This document shows, in pieces, positions 17,616 through 26,192 of a stretch of 59,895 bases of DNA. The first letter of the stretch is position 1, and each line of letters starts with the position of its first letter. The notes beneath the pieces were generated by a model. The model saw only the letters and a program-made list of their open reading frames with translations, was not told the DNA's origin and did not search any database. The translations under genes were made by a program, and so were the position numbers. This DNA comes from Candidatus Nezhaarchaeales archaeon (GTDB lineage: Archaea; Thermoproteota; Methanomethylicia; Nezhaarchaeales; JAWCJE01): NCBI GenBank assembly GCA_038853715.1, contig JAWCJE010000011.1, positions 1 through 59,895 on the forward strand, given 5' to 3'.

Positions 17616-17635
17616 CTATAAAAAAGCTATAAAAC
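17616..17635 (+). promoter_or_regulatory. tandem TATA boxes of the zinc-ribbon/AOR operon
   Basis: CTATAAAAAAG (17616-17626) and GCTATAAAAC (17626-17635) lie 33-50 bases before the zinc-ribbon start (17668). They suggest that zinc ribbon, AOR and ferredoxin are transcribed from their own promoter, downstream of moaD. Confidence 0.55.
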
Positions 17636-17667
17636 CCTTCTTAACCGCTAGTTAAAGCGCGGTAGGT

Positions 17668-17817
17668 ATGTACGAAGTTAGATGTTTAAACTGTTTAAAG
17701 AGGGTTCCCGTTGAGCGTGGCGCTAATAAAGCCATATGCCCCCACTGTAAAGCCTCCTTCAGCATAGTCTGGGTTACACCAACCCAGCCTAAGATCGAAA
17801 AGGTATTAGGGGGTTAG
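17668..17817 (+). CDS. 49-residue zinc-ribbon protein ending in Gly-Gly
   Basis: A 49-codon frame from ATG 17668 to TAG 17815-17817 encodes a compact zinc ribbon: Cys6-x2-Cys9 (RCLNCLKR) and Cys24-x2-Cys27 (ICPHCKAS). The C-terminus is KIEKVLGG, so the protein ends in a free Gly-Gly like a ubiquitin-like modifier, although it has no beta-grasp fold. Tandem TATA boxes precede it and the AOR gene starts 5 bases after its stop, so it belongs to the AOR operon. Possible roles are a metal or sulfur carrier for the tungsten cofactor, a rubredoxin-like electron carrier, or a small regulator. None of these is shown by the sequence. Confidence 0.7.
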   Translation: MYEVRCLNCLKRVPVERGANKAICPHCKASFSIVWVTPTQPKIEKVLGG

Positions 17818-17821
17818 AAGG

Positions 17822-19711
17822 ATGGTTTTCACTAGGAAAATAGCCTACGTCGACCTTTCAAAGGGTGAAGTAAGCCAGCGGGTAATCCCTAAAGAGATAC
17901 GGCGTCTTTACCTCGGCGGCCGCGGCATTAACATGTACCTACTCTACAACCACCTAAACCCCGGCGTAGACCCATTAAGCCCTGATAACGTACTGCTAGT
18001 AGGCGCAGGTTTGCTTTGCGGTATTCCGGCACTCGGATCAGGGAGGTGCGACATAGCGGGTAAGTCCCCATTAACCGGCGCTATAGGAGATTCCAACGTA
18101 GGAGGATTCTTCGCGTCCGAGCTAAGGTTCGCGGGCTTCGACCATCTACTAATTAAGGGTAAGGCTAAGAAACCCGTATACCTATGGGTTCACGACGGCG
18201 CGATCGAAATTAAGGACGCTAAACACCTATGGGGTAAGGATACAGTTGAAACGCAATCCATTATAAGGTCCGATCACGGCGACCCCGACGTTAAATGCTT
18301 AGTGATAGGTCAAGCAGGCGAAAACCTGGTTAGGTTCGCAAACGTAAGAACGGGTATTAAAAACTCGGCAGGTAGAACCGGTATGGGTTGCTTAATGGGC
18401 TCTAAAAACCTTAAGGCTATAGCCGCTAGAGGGACGCTGGACGTAGAGTTTACGCAGCCAGATCAACTATTGGATTACTGTTTAGAGATGAACCGAGCCA
18501 TCATGAGGACTAGGTGGGCACAGGCTCAATCCAGGTGGGGCACCATGGTCATATATAGTAACACCGGTAACACCGGCCTCGTAAGGGTTAGGAACTTCCA
18601 GCTTAATAGGCTTGAAAAGCCCGAGCTTATCGAGCCCGAGCTTATGGAGAAGTACTCCATAGGTATGGCTGCATGCTATAGTTGCGCCGTACACTGTAGA
18701 CATAAGTACGTATATACGGATCCTAGGCTTGGAGCCTTCTACGATGAAGGACCCGAGTATACTTCTCAAGGAGCCTGGGCATTAGAACCAGACTGCCCAA
18801 ACTTCGAAAACATATTGGTCGGTAACCACCTCGTTAATAGGTACGGGCTCGATACCTTAGAGACCGGGAGCTTAATCGCTTGGGCCTTCGAACTCTACGA
18901 GAAGGGGATCATAACGAGGGAGATGACGGGCGGCCTAGAGTTAAAGTGGGGTAACTTTGAAGCCGTGGTTGAGCTAATACACATGATAGTTAAGCGGCAA
19001 GGTATCGGCGACATCCTAGCGGAAGGACCTAAACGCGCCATTGAGAAGCTGGGGGCCGAATCGGCGTACTACTGCATCCAGATAAAGGGTATGAGTAACC
19101 TACATTCCGATGAGCGGCCGACGCCTAGCTTCGCCTTAGGTATAGCTACAGCTACCCGCGGATCGGACCATCTTCGAAGTAGGCCAGCCATAGACCTCTA
19201 TGGGCTACCCGAAGAACTCCTCGAAAGGATCTATGGCGCACGGGTATCCTCAGATTACACATCCTACGAGGGTAAAGCTAGGATGGTTTGGTGGCAGGAG
19301 TTAATGTACGCGGTCGTCGATTCCCTAGGGCTATGTAAGTTTCAAACGAAGTTTATATCGGTAGGGGCGCCGTGCTACGAGGAGTGGATACCGCTAATAA
19401 AGTACGCGGTAGGTATGGAGTTTACGAAGGAACAGCTCATGGAGATCGGCGAACGAATATATACCGTTGAAAGGTTGTTTAACGTTAGGGAGGGCTTCTC
19501 AAGGAAGGACGACTACCTACCCGAACGCTACTACGTTGAGCCTACCCCGGTGGGGCTTCCAATAGCGCGCGGTAAGAAGATCGATAGGGAGAGGTTCGAC
19601 CAAATGCTTAATGAATACTACGAACTCCACGGATGGGACCTTAACGGTGTGCCTAAGCCTGAAGCCTTAAGGAGATTGGGGCTCGATAAGGAGCCTTCAC
19701 GTATGTTTTAA
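17822..19711 (+). CDS. aor: aldehyde ferredoxin oxidoreductase (tungsten enzyme)
   Basis: At 629 residues this is a full-length member of the AOR family. These enzymes oxidise aldehydes to acids with ferredoxin as acceptor and carry a tungsten-bispterin and one [4Fe-4S] cluster. The cluster ligands are visible as Cys285, Cys288 and Cys292 in CYSCAVHC, with the distal Cys505 in LGLCKFQ. The N-terminal domain contains the typical LGGRGINMYLL and KSPLTGAIGDSNVGG motifs, and pterin-binding NLHSDERPTP is near residue 425. Family members differ in aldehyde range, so the substrate is open. The AOR-linked ferredoxin gene begins 13 bases downstream. Together they could serve amino-acid fermentation by disposing of aldehydes. 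Confidence 0.93.
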   Translation: MVFTRKIAYVDLSKGEVSQRVIPKEIRRLYLGGRGINMYLLYNHLNPGVDPLSPDNVLLVGAGLLCGIPALGSGRCDIAGKSPLTGAIGDSNVGGFFASELRFAGFDHLLIKGKAKKPVYLWVHDGAIEIKDAKHLWGKDTVETQSIIRSDHGDPDVKCLVIGQAGENLVRFANVRTGIKNSAGRTGMGCLMGSKNLKAIAARGTLDVEFTQPDQLLDYCLEMNRAIMRTRWAQAQSRWGTMVIYSNTGNTGLVRVRNFQLNRLEKPELIEPELMEKYSIGMAACYSCAVHCRHKYVYTDPRLGAFYDEGPEYTSQGAWALEPDCPNFENILVGNHLVNRYGLDTLETGSLIAWAFELYEKGIITREMTGGLELKWGNFEAVVELIHMIVKRQGIGDILAEGPKRAIEKLGAESAYYCIQIKGMSNLHSDERPTPSFALGIATATRGSDHLRSRPAIDLYGLPEELLERIYGARVSSDYTSYEGKARMVWWQELMYAVVDSLGLCKFQTKFISVGAPCYEEWIPLIKYAVGMEFTKEQLMEIGERIYTVERLFNVREGFSRKDDYLPERYYVEPTPVGLPIARGKKIDRERFDQMLNEYYELHGWDLNGVPKPEALRRLGLDKEPSRMF

Positions 19712-19724
19712 GGAGGCGTATAGA

Positions 19725-20222
19725 ATGGTTCAAAGGATGCTTATAGTGGATCCCGAGAAGTGTACGGGTTGTAGGTTCTGTGAGGCCGCTTGCTCCATGA
19801 AGCATGAAGGAGCCCTTAACCCCGCTAGGGCGCGAATATATATAGCTAAGTGGGAAGAAACGGGTGTATATACGCCCATGGTCTGTCAGCACTGCGAAAA
19901 CCCGGTTTGCGAAGCCGTCTGCCCTATGAAGGCTACCCGTCGCGATCCAAGTACGGGGGCTATGATCATAGACTACGATAAATGCATAGGCTGTAGGATG
20001 TGCGTTATGGCTTGCCCCATAGGCGGAGCCATGGTAGACCCTAAAACCAGGAAGGTCGTAAAGTGCGACTTATGCAACGGCGACCCGGTATGCGTAAAGT
20101 TCTGTGAAACTAAGGCTTTACAGTTCCTTGAAGCAACCGTAGCCAACATGATGAAGAGGCGGCAAGCCGTTGAAAGGCTCTCAGAGCTTATGAAGGCTTT
20201 AGGCGCTACCAGTCGACGTTAG
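19725..20222 (+). CDS. 4Fe-4S ferredoxin subunit of the aldehyde oxidoreductase
   Basis: The 165-residue protein has four Cys-rich cluster motifs: CTGCRFCEAAC (residues about 13-23), CQHCENPVCEAVC (about 56-68), CIGCRMCVMAC (about 88-98) and CDLCNGDPVCVKFC (about 113-126). This is the CooF/HycB/AorB-type electron-transfer subunit. It would carry electrons from the AOR to a ferredoxin or other acceptor in the cytoplasm. It starts 13 bases after the AOR stop, and the same operon includes the zinc ribbon. It converges on ilvN with a gap of 3 bases. Confidence 0.92.
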   Translation: MVQRMLIVDPEKCTGCRFCEAACSMKHEGALNPARARIYIAKWEETGVYTPMVCQHCENPVCEAVCPMKATRRDPSTGAMIIDYDKCIGCRMCVMACPIGGAMVDPKTRKVVKCDLCNGDPVCVKFCETKALQFLEATVANMMKRRQAVERLSELMKALGATSRR

Positions 20223-20225
20223 CCT

Positions 20226-20720
20226 TCAATCTATAGGGCTCCTCTGAAGAGCTATTAGCCCCGTTCTAGCGAGCTCCTTTACGCCGTAGTGCCTCATTAT
20301 ATCTATGAACGCGTTAATCTTATCGGGGTCACCGGATACTTCAACCGTTATGGTATCCGGTGAAACATCAACTACGTGCCCCCTAAAGATGTTAACGTAC
20401 TGCATAACATCCGCTCGCGTCGTAGCGTTAGCAGTATGAACCTTAACCATAGCGAGCTCCCTAACCACGGTGTTACTGGGCCTTAGCACGCTTACCTTCA
20501 CCACGTCGACGAGCTTACCTAGCTGCTTTACTACCTGCTCTAACACCTTTTTATCACCCCTCATCGTCGCCGTTAGCCTTGAAACGCCCTTAATCTCGCT
20601 AGCTCCAACCGTTATCGTATCAATGTTGAAGTTCCTCCTCCTAATTAAAGAGGTAACTCTATGTAGAACCCCGGGTTTATCCTCGAGGAGCGCCACTACG
20701 ATGTGTTTATCCTCCTCCAA
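20226..20720 (-). CDS. ilvN: acetolactate synthase small subunit
   Basis: This 164-residue regulatory subunit has an N-terminal ACT domain (VVALLEDKPGVLHRVTSLI, residues about 8-26, then RRRNFNIDTITVG) and a C-terminal domain from about residue 85. It tunes acetohydroxyacid synthase activity and mediates valine feedback inhibition. It directly follows ilvB on the minus strand, one base after its stop, and starts at a TTG (20720). The tight junction points to translational coupling. Its 3' end lies 3 bases from the stop of the AOR ferredoxin gene, which runs in the opposite direction. Confidence 0.92.
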   Translation of the reverse strand: MEEDKHIVVALLEDKPGVLHRVTSLIRRRNFNIDTITVGASEIKGVSRLTATMRGDKKVLEQVVKQLGKLVDVVKVSVLRPSNTVVRELAMVKVHTANATTRADVMQYVNIFRGHVVDVSPDTITVEVSGDPDKINAFIDIMRHYGVKELARTGLIALQRSPID

Positions 20721-20721
20721 G

Positions 20722-22422
20722 TTAGCCCCAACTCCTCCACATAATCTCGCTTAAACTTTTACCTGGCGGAGCGAAGGGGAATACTTTCTCCTCAGGTTTT
20801 ACCGGCACGTCTATAACTGTTGTAACCGGGCTTTTAATAGCCTTTTTAACTTCTTCTTCAAACTCATCGTAGGAGTTAACCCTAACACCCTCAGCGCCGT
20901 AGGCTTGAGCTAGCTTAACGAAGTCCGGCACCCGCTTCAGGTCCACGGCCATAAACCTTTTACCGTAAAGGAGGTCCTGCCACTGCCTAACCATACCTAG
21001 CGACCCGTTATTAACCACTATGACCGTTACCGGTATGTTCTCCGTTACCGAGGTAGCTAGATCCTGTTCAGTCATAAGGAAGCTTCCATCGCCATCGAAA
21101 TCTACCACTACGCTATCAGGCCTAGCCACCTTAACGCCTAGCGCCGCTGGAAAGCCGAAGCCCATGGTTCCAAGCCCCCCAGATGTGATGAAGGTTCTAG
21201 GCAGGTATACCTGGAAGTTTATAGCAGCCCACATCTGGTTTTGCCCTACACCCGTCGTCAATATCGCCTCCCTCGGTAGTACCCTTCGAAGGATCTTAAC
21301 CAGTCTACTCGGTTTTAACCCGTCGCCAGCCTCATTTTGCTCATAGTAATGCTTTAAACGCTCCTTTAACTCCTTCACCCTCTCCATCCAAGGTGTAGAA
21401 CTCCTTTTAACACCTAGCTTAAGCAACTCGTTATAGATGGCTTCTAAAGCTTGTTTAGCTCCAGCTACGATCGGTACGTCAACCTCCACGTTCTTACCTA
21501 TCTCAGCCGTATCTACATCTACGTGGATCAACCTAGCTTGAGTAGCGAACATATCAAGCCGACCCGTGGATCTATCCGAAAACCTAGTTCCAACAGCCAG
21601 TATTACGTCGGCTTCGCTAACCGCAGTATTTGCTTCACCCCTACCATGCATCCCTATCATGCCTAGCGCTAAGGGATGATCCTCAGGCATAACCCCCTTA
21701 CCCATAAGCGTAGTAACTACAGGCGCTAAGAGGAGCTCAGCTAAAGCTTTAAGCTCATCGTAAGCACCACTTATAATAACGCCGCCGCCAGCTACGATTA
21801 ACGGCTTCTCAGCTTTAACCAATAACTCTACGGCCCTCTTAACCTGAAGAGGGTGAGGGCTTCGATCAGCTGGAGGCTTACTCCACCTTACATCCACCTC
21901 CTCAGGGAAGCTAACGTCCACCTCCTCGGCTTGAACATCCCTAGGTACATCTATTAGTACCGGTCCAGGCCTTCCGGATCTAGCTATTGTAAACGCGGCT
22001 TTAACAACGTACGGTATTTCAGCCGCTGACGTCGGTTGGAAGGTGTACTTCGTTATGGGCGTCATAATCCCTACAGCGTCAACCTCCTGAAAGGCATCCT
22101 TCCCCATTACGGCCCTTGGAACTTGACCGGTTATAGCTACCAGCGGCGTACTATCCATATAGGCGTTCGCCACCCCAGTAACTAGATTAGTGGCTCCAGG
22201 CCCAGACGTAGCCATACAGAGCCCTACTCTACCGCTAGCCCTAGCGTAACCATCAGCCATATGGGCGGCACACTGCTCATGCCTAACCAGTATATGCCTT
22301 ATCCCAGAATCGTATAATGCGTCGTACACCGGTAGCAAGGCTCCGCCAGGTATGCCGAAGATGACGTTAACGTTCTCCCTTCTCAAGGCTTCAATTAGCG
22401 CTTTAGCCCCACTCATAATCAT
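20722..22422 (-). CDS. ilvB: acetolactate synthase large subunit
   Basis: This 566-residue protein is the catalytic subunit of acetohydroxyacid synthase, a TPP enzyme that makes acetolactate and acetohydroxybutyrate. Its opening GGALLPVYDALYDSGIRHIL and the catalytic Glu in VRHEQCAAHMADGYARA are visible near residues 28-60. The TPP/Mg motif GDGSFLMTEQDLATS and VVNNGSLGMVRQW lie near residues 440-480. FAD-binding region motifs are in the middle third. The start may be either of two ATGs (22422 or 22416); GGGAGGG lies 8 bases before the first. It forms an operon with ilvN and has a hairpin-rich leader. Confidence 0.95.
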   Translation of the reverse strand: MIMSGAKALIEALRRENVNVIFGIPGGALLPVYDALYDSGIRHILVRHEQCAAHMADGYARASGRVGLCMATSGPGATNLVTGVANAYMDSTPLVAITGQVPRAVMGKDAFQEVDAVGIMTPITKYTFQPTSAAEIPYVVKAAFTIARSGRPGPVLIDVPRDVQAEEVDVSFPEEVDVRWSKPPADRSPHPLQVKRAVELLVKAEKPLIVAGGGVIISGAYDELKALAELLLAPVVTTLMGKGVMPEDHPLALGMIGMHGRGEANTAVSEADVILAVGTRFSDRSTGRLDMFATQARLIHVDVDTAEIGKNVEVDVPIVAGAKQALEAIYNELLKLGVKRSSTPWMERVKELKERLKHYYEQNEAGDGLKPSRLVKILRRVLPREAILTTGVGQNQMWAAINFQVYLPRTFITSGGLGTMGFGFPAALGVKVARPDSVVVDFDGDGSFLMTEQDLATSVTENIPVTVIVVNNGSLGMVRQWQDLLYGKRFMAVDLKRVPDFVKLAQAYGAEGVRVNSYDEFEEEVKKAIKSPVTTVIDVPVKPEEKVFPFAPPGKSLSEIMWRSWG

Positions 22423-22443
22423 CGTTTAAACCCTCCCGCTTCA

Positions 22444-22497
22444 CCCCCTTTAAGGGGGCCCTTCGGAGAAAACTATACTTGGAGGGTACCATCCCTC
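22444..22497 (-). promoter_or_regulatory. hairpin-rich leader of ilvB
   Basis: Two inverted repeats lie in the ilvB 5' region: CCCCC/GGGGG around TTTAA (22444-22458) and GAGGG/CCCTC (22482-22486 with 22493-22497). The first places a GGGGGTGA-like sequence about 25 bases before the start. They could form leader hairpins that control translation, but no known riboswitch motif is seen. Confidence 0.35.
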
Positions 22498-22547
22498 ATC
22501 TTAGCTTTCCTCCATAGTAATACGTATACCCACTAGTTAGAACTACA

Positions 22548-22558
22548 AGTATAAAAAG
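22548..22558 (+). promoter_or_regulatory. TATA box for the saccharopine dehydrogenase-like gene
   Basis: AGTATAAAAAG lies 36 bases upstream of the TTG start at 22594, the spacing expected of an archaeal core promoter with a short leader. Confidence 0.5.
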
Positions 22559-22593
22559 TTTAGGCCTCCCAATTAGCGCTGGGTTGAGCGGAG

Positions 22594-23715
22594 TTGAAGG
22601 TTGTAGTGTTAGGCTGTGGAAGGGTTGGATACGCCGCGGCTTTAAACCTCGTTAAGTGGGGGTATAATGTAACGGTAGCTGATGTAGACGCGCGTAGGAT
22701 AAACTATTGCCGCGCCTCCCTTAAAAACGTGGAAGCGGTAAGGCTTGACGTGAAGGACCTGGAAGCAGTAAGGAGGTTGGTTAAGGGATTTAGGCTTGTA
22801 TGCTGTACGCTACCCGGCTCCTTAAGCTTCAACGTTTTAAGGCTATGCTTAAGCCTAGGTTTAAAGGTGGTTGATACCTCCTTTACGCCCGAGGATCAGC
22901 TGAAGCTAAACGATGAAGCCGAGCGTACAGACTCACTACTAATACCTGACTGCGGCTTCGCCCCAGGCTTAACCAACCTTTTAGCGGGTAGGATCGCCGC
23001 TAGCTTCAACCAGGTTGAAGAGTTAGCCATATACGTAGGAGGCTTACCGCTTAAACCGTTACCGCCGTTAAACTACGCCTTAACCTGGTCCACTGAGGAT
23101 TTAATCGAGGAGTACGTTAGAGAAGCCAGAATAATGGTTAACGGTGAAACGCGTAAAGTAGACCCACTATCCAGCATTGGAAGCATCCACATGGAAGGAG
23201 TAGGAAGTTTAGAATTCTTCTACAGCGATGGGTTAAGGACTCTATTAAAGACCCTAAGAAACGTGAAGAATATGTATGAAGCTACGCTACGCTACCCAGG
23301 ACACCTAAACGCGATGCTACTCTTAAAGAGGCTAGGGCTACTTAGCGATACGCCTATAGAGGTCGACGGCCTCCAAATCCGCCCCAAACGCTTCCTAGCT
23401 AAACTACTAGAGGCTAACCTACCGCGCGACGTTGAGGACGTGGTCGTTATGAAGGTTGAAGCCGTGGGGATAAAGGACGGGCTCCACGTTAAGGAGCGCT
23501 TCATCATGATTGAAAGGTTCGACGCCGCGACCGGCTTAACCGCCATGGCCCGGGTTACGGGAGGCTTCTGCGCCGTCATCGCTAAGCTGGTAGCCGAAGG
23601 AACTATTAAAGGCCGCGGAGTAATACCGCCGGAGCTCATAGGTATGGACGAACAACTATACAGCAGGGTAATGGAGGGAATGGTTAAAGCCGGAATCCAC
23701 GTTAAGAAGCTTTAG
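22594..23715 (+). CDS. saccharopine dehydrogenase / lysine 6-dehydrogenase-like oxidoreductase
   Basis: The protein begins with a Rossmann motif (VVLGCGRVGYAAALNL, residues about 4-19) followed by TVADVDARRINYCRA. A conserved middle segment reads DTSFTPEDQ...PDCGFAPGLTNLLAGR. This is the COG1748 family, which includes saccharopine dehydrogenases and NAD-dependent lysine 6-dehydrogenases. At 373 residues it fits lysine 6-dehydrogenase better than the bifunctional enzymes. The substrate cannot be fixed. A lysine role would be interesting because a Kce-type gene is only 9 kb away, but they are not in one operon. The start is TTG 22594; no better start is in frame upstream. Confidence 0.78.
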   Translation: MKVVVLGCGRVGYAAALNLVKWGYNVTVADVDARRINYCRASLKNVEAVRLDVKDLEAVRRLVKGFRLVCCTLPGSLSFNVLRLCLSLGLKVVDTSFTPEDQLKLNDEAERTDSLLIPDCGFAPGLTNLLAGRIAASFNQVEELAIYVGGLPLKPLPPLNYALTWSTEDLIEEYVREARIMVNGETRKVDPLSSIGSIHMEGVGSLEFFYSDGLRTLLKTLRNVKNMYEATLRYPGHLNAMLLLKRLGLLSDTPIEVDGLQIRPKRFLAKLLEANLPRDVEDVVVMKVEAVGIKDGLHVKERFIMIERFDAATGLTAMARVTGGFCAVIAKLVAEGTIKGRGVIPPELIGMDEQLYSRVMEGMVKAGIHVKKL

Positions 23716-23764
23716 CTTTACCGTTTAATTACGCCGAGCTAATGAAGGATTAAGCCGTGAAGCG

Positions 23765-24421
23765 TTAACCCTTCCTCCTAGCCCTTAATTCCTCGTAAAC
23801 CTCGTCCAGCTCAATGTTTAAGCTCGCCATCAATAGTAAGGTGTGAAAAATTAAGTCCGCGGCCTCATTAATTACGCGCCGCCTATCACCCTCCTTAGCC
23901 GCTAGCATTAACTCGTCGGCCTCCTCTCCCACCTTCCTTATTACAGCCTCCTCTCCCCTAGCCTTTATCGTAGCCACGTAGGAGCCCGGCCTCGGCCTCC
24001 TTAACCTATCCACAATAACGCTATAAACCTCGCTTAAAACCGTATGGGGGGGTTTGCTTAGCTTTAACCTTAAGGGTTGGAGGACTCCATCCACGAGCTT
24101 ATTATGGAAGCAAGTATCGTAACCCTCATGGCAGCAGTAGCCGATCTGTTCAACCTTAAACAGTAAGGAGTCGTAGTTACAGTCAACGTAAACCTCCTTA
24201 ACGTACTGATAATGCTTCGACTCCTCACCCTTCATCCATAGCTTATTACGGCTTCGACTCCAGTAATGCATCTTACCAGTCTCTAAGGTTTTAACCAACG
24301 CTTCCCGGTTTACGAAGGCCTGCATCAGGACCATGCCTGAACCTTCATCCTGCGTAACCACCGGTATTAAGCCTCCACCCTTCTCAAAGTTTAACTTCTT
24401 CAATAGCTCCGCTAAGCCCAC
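23765..24421 (-). CDS. hisIE: bifunctional phosphoribosyl-AMP cyclohydrolase / phosphoribosyl-ATP pyrophosphatase
   Basis: The protein fuses HisI (residues about 15-120) and HisE (about 125-218) and performs steps 2 and 3 of histidine synthesis. HisI signatures are HYWSRSRNKLWMKGE and the zinc-binding DCNYDSLLFKVEQIGYCCHEG. HisE signatures are EEAVIRKVGEEADELMLAA and INEAADLIFHTLLLM. The fused form is common in bacteria and occurs in some archaea; other archaea keep the two genes apart. It lies 78 bases after hisF on the same strand, so both are probably one operon. The other his genes are not in this window. Confidence 0.95.
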   Translation of the reverse strand: MGLAELLKKLNFEKGGGLIPVVTQDEGSGMVLMQAFVNREALVKTLETGKMHYWSRSRNKLWMKGEESKHYQYVKEVYVDCNYDSLLFKVEQIGYCCHEGYDTCFHNKLVDGVLQPLRLKLSKPPHTVLSEVYSVIVDRLRRPRPGSYVATIKARGEEAVIRKVGEEADELMLAAKEGDRRRVINEAADLIFHTLLLMASLNIELDEVYEELRARRKG

Positions 24422-24499
24422 ATTAACACCTCGAGCTAATCCAGTCTAGCTTTACGTTAGCCTTTAAGGCTAGATTAAACCTTGCGTTAAGCTTACCTA

Positions 24500-25255
24500 T
24501 TAAAGCCTTACCGGTACTCCACGCGCCGCTAAGTACTCCTTTACGGCTTTAACCGTACATATCCCAAAGTGGAATATTGAAGCCGCTAGTGCAGCGTCAG
24601 CCTCGCCCATCGTTAACACATCGTAAATATGAACCGGGCTTCCAGCACCTCCACTAGCTATCACTGGTATATCTACTAGTCTTGATACGCTCCTCGTAAG
24701 CTCTAGGTCGTAGCCGTCCATGGTCCCATCGTAGTCTATACTGGTTAAAAGTATTTCACCAGCGCCAAGCTCCTCAACCCTTCTAGCCCACTGTAAAGCA
24801 TCAATACCGGTACGCTTACTACCACCATAAGTATAAACCTCCCACCACGTACCACTTCTCTTAGCGTCAATAGCTACCACTATACGTTGAGACCCGAAGG
24901 CCTTCGCAGCCTCCCTTATCAGTTCAGGCCTTTCAACGGCGGCCGTATTAAACGACACCTTATCAGCCCCAGAACGCAGAATCCGATCTATATCCTCTAA
25001 GCTCCTAACCCCGCCTCCAACCGTGAAGGGTATTGAGATTACGTCCGCAGTCCTCCTAACCACGTCCATCAGCGTTCCACGCCTCTCCAAGGAAGCCGCT
25101 ATATCTAATAGCACTATCTCATCGGCACCCTGCTCCTCGTAAACGGCGGCTAAGGATGGAGGATCTCCAGCGTCACGTAGGTTTAAAAACTTAACACCTT
25201 TCACTACTCGACCGTCCTTCATGTCAAGGCAGGGGATGATCCGCTTAACAACCAT
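24500..25255 (-). CDS. hisF: imidazole glycerol phosphate synthase cyclase subunit
   Basis: This 251-residue TIM-barrel protein is the synthase subunit of imidazole glycerol phosphate synthase. It uses ammonia delivered by HisH to close the imidazole ring and release AICAR. The catalytic Asp of [16 protein letters not shown] (near residue 11) and the C-terminal [13 protein letters not shown] with its second catalytic Asp (near residue 131) are visible. Phosphate-binding [11 protein letters not shown] lies near residue 200. Its partner hisH is not in this window. hisIE follows on the same strand. Confidence 0.95.
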   Translation of the reverse strand: MVVKRIIPCLDMKDGRVVKGVKFLNLRDAGDPPSLAAVYEEQGADEIVLLDIAASLERRGTLMDVVRRTADVISIPFTVGGGVRSLEDIDRILRSGADKVSFNTAAVERPELIREAAKAFGSQRIVVAIDAKRSGTWWEVYTYGGSKRTGIDALQWARRVEELGAGEILLTSIDYDGTMDGYDLELTRSVSRLVDIPVIASGGAGSPVHIYDVLTMGEADAALAASIFHFGICTVKAVKEYLAARGVPVRL

Positions 25256-25414
25256 AACGATCAGATAAACTCTAGACTCATCTAAGAACCTTTTAAACCT
25301 TTCGAGATTATCTTCACGGCTGCTTCAACCTAGAGCTTCACCCCTTCACCACGGCCTACGTTCGCGTATAAGGTATTAATTAAGGGGCGCGACGCGTTTA
25401 AAACGGGGCCCTTC

Positions 25415-26038
25415 ATGGTTAAAATACTCAAAGTAAACCCCCTAAACCCTGAACCCGAAGTTATTAATGAGGCAGCCCGCTTAATTTTAAACGATTCCCT
25501 AGTCATCTACCCAACCGACACCGTTTACGGATTAGGAGCTAACCCCCTACGTGAAGAGGCGGTTATTAAGGCCTTTAAAGCTAAGAGGAGGGAGTCTAAA
25601 CCTATGCCGATCATAGTGTCAAGCGTCGAAGCAGCTGAACGCGTCGTTACCATTACCGAGGCCGCGCGTAAACTCATAAATAACTTCTGGCCCGGCGCCT
25701 TAACCCTAGTTTTACCTAGGAAGCCATCAGTGCCAAGCATAGTTACCGCCGGTCGAGAAGGGCTCGGCGTTAGGATGCCTAACCACGCCGTGGCCCTAGC
25801 TTTAGCCAGGGCATGCGGCGGCCTAATCCTCGGAACTAGCGCTAACATTTCAGGCAATCCACCACCGGTAGCAGTCGAGGAGGCCTTGAAGGATTTAGGT
25901 AGAAGCGTAGACTTAGCGTTAGACGCTGGTAGATGTAGGCTGGGGCTTCCATCAACAGTGATCGACTTAACGGGTAGCCAACCATTAATCGTAAGGGAGG
26001 GCGCGATCAGTAGGAAAGTCCTACTTCCATACCTTTAA
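25415..26038 (+). CDS. L-threonylcarbamoyladenylate synthase (Sua5/YrdC)
   Basis: This 207-residue YrdC-domain protein makes threonylcarbamoyl-AMP from threonine, bicarbonate and ATP, the first step to the universal t6A37 tRNA modification. The motifs LVIYPTDTVYGLGAN (residues about 29-43) and KRRESKPMPIIV are visible, and the C-terminal LPSTVIDL closes the domain. It lacks the extra C-terminal Sua5 domain, so it is the short TsaC form. Start at ATG 25415. It is a single gene between divergent hisF and lplA. Confidence 0.93.
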   Translation: MVKILKVNPLNPEPEVINEAARLILNDSLVIYPTDTVYGLGANPLREEAVIKAFKAKRRESKPMPIIVSSVEAAERVVTITEAARKLINNFWPGALTLVLPRKPSVPSIVTAGREGLGVRMPNHAVALALARACGGLILGTSANISGNPPPVAVEEALKDLGRSVDLALDAGRCRLGLPSTVIDLTGSQPLIVREGAISRKVLLPYL

Positions 26039-26192
26039 AGCGTGAAAAGGCCGTAGCCCCCTACAATAGAAGTATCCGTCTAAACCCTATTAGCCTCCGC
26101 TAGAAGTATAGGTTGAAGCATAAAGCGGAGCCTAGAGACGCTCCACCCTAAAGCTTTATGATCTATACCGTAAGTTAACCTGGAGGCTCCAT

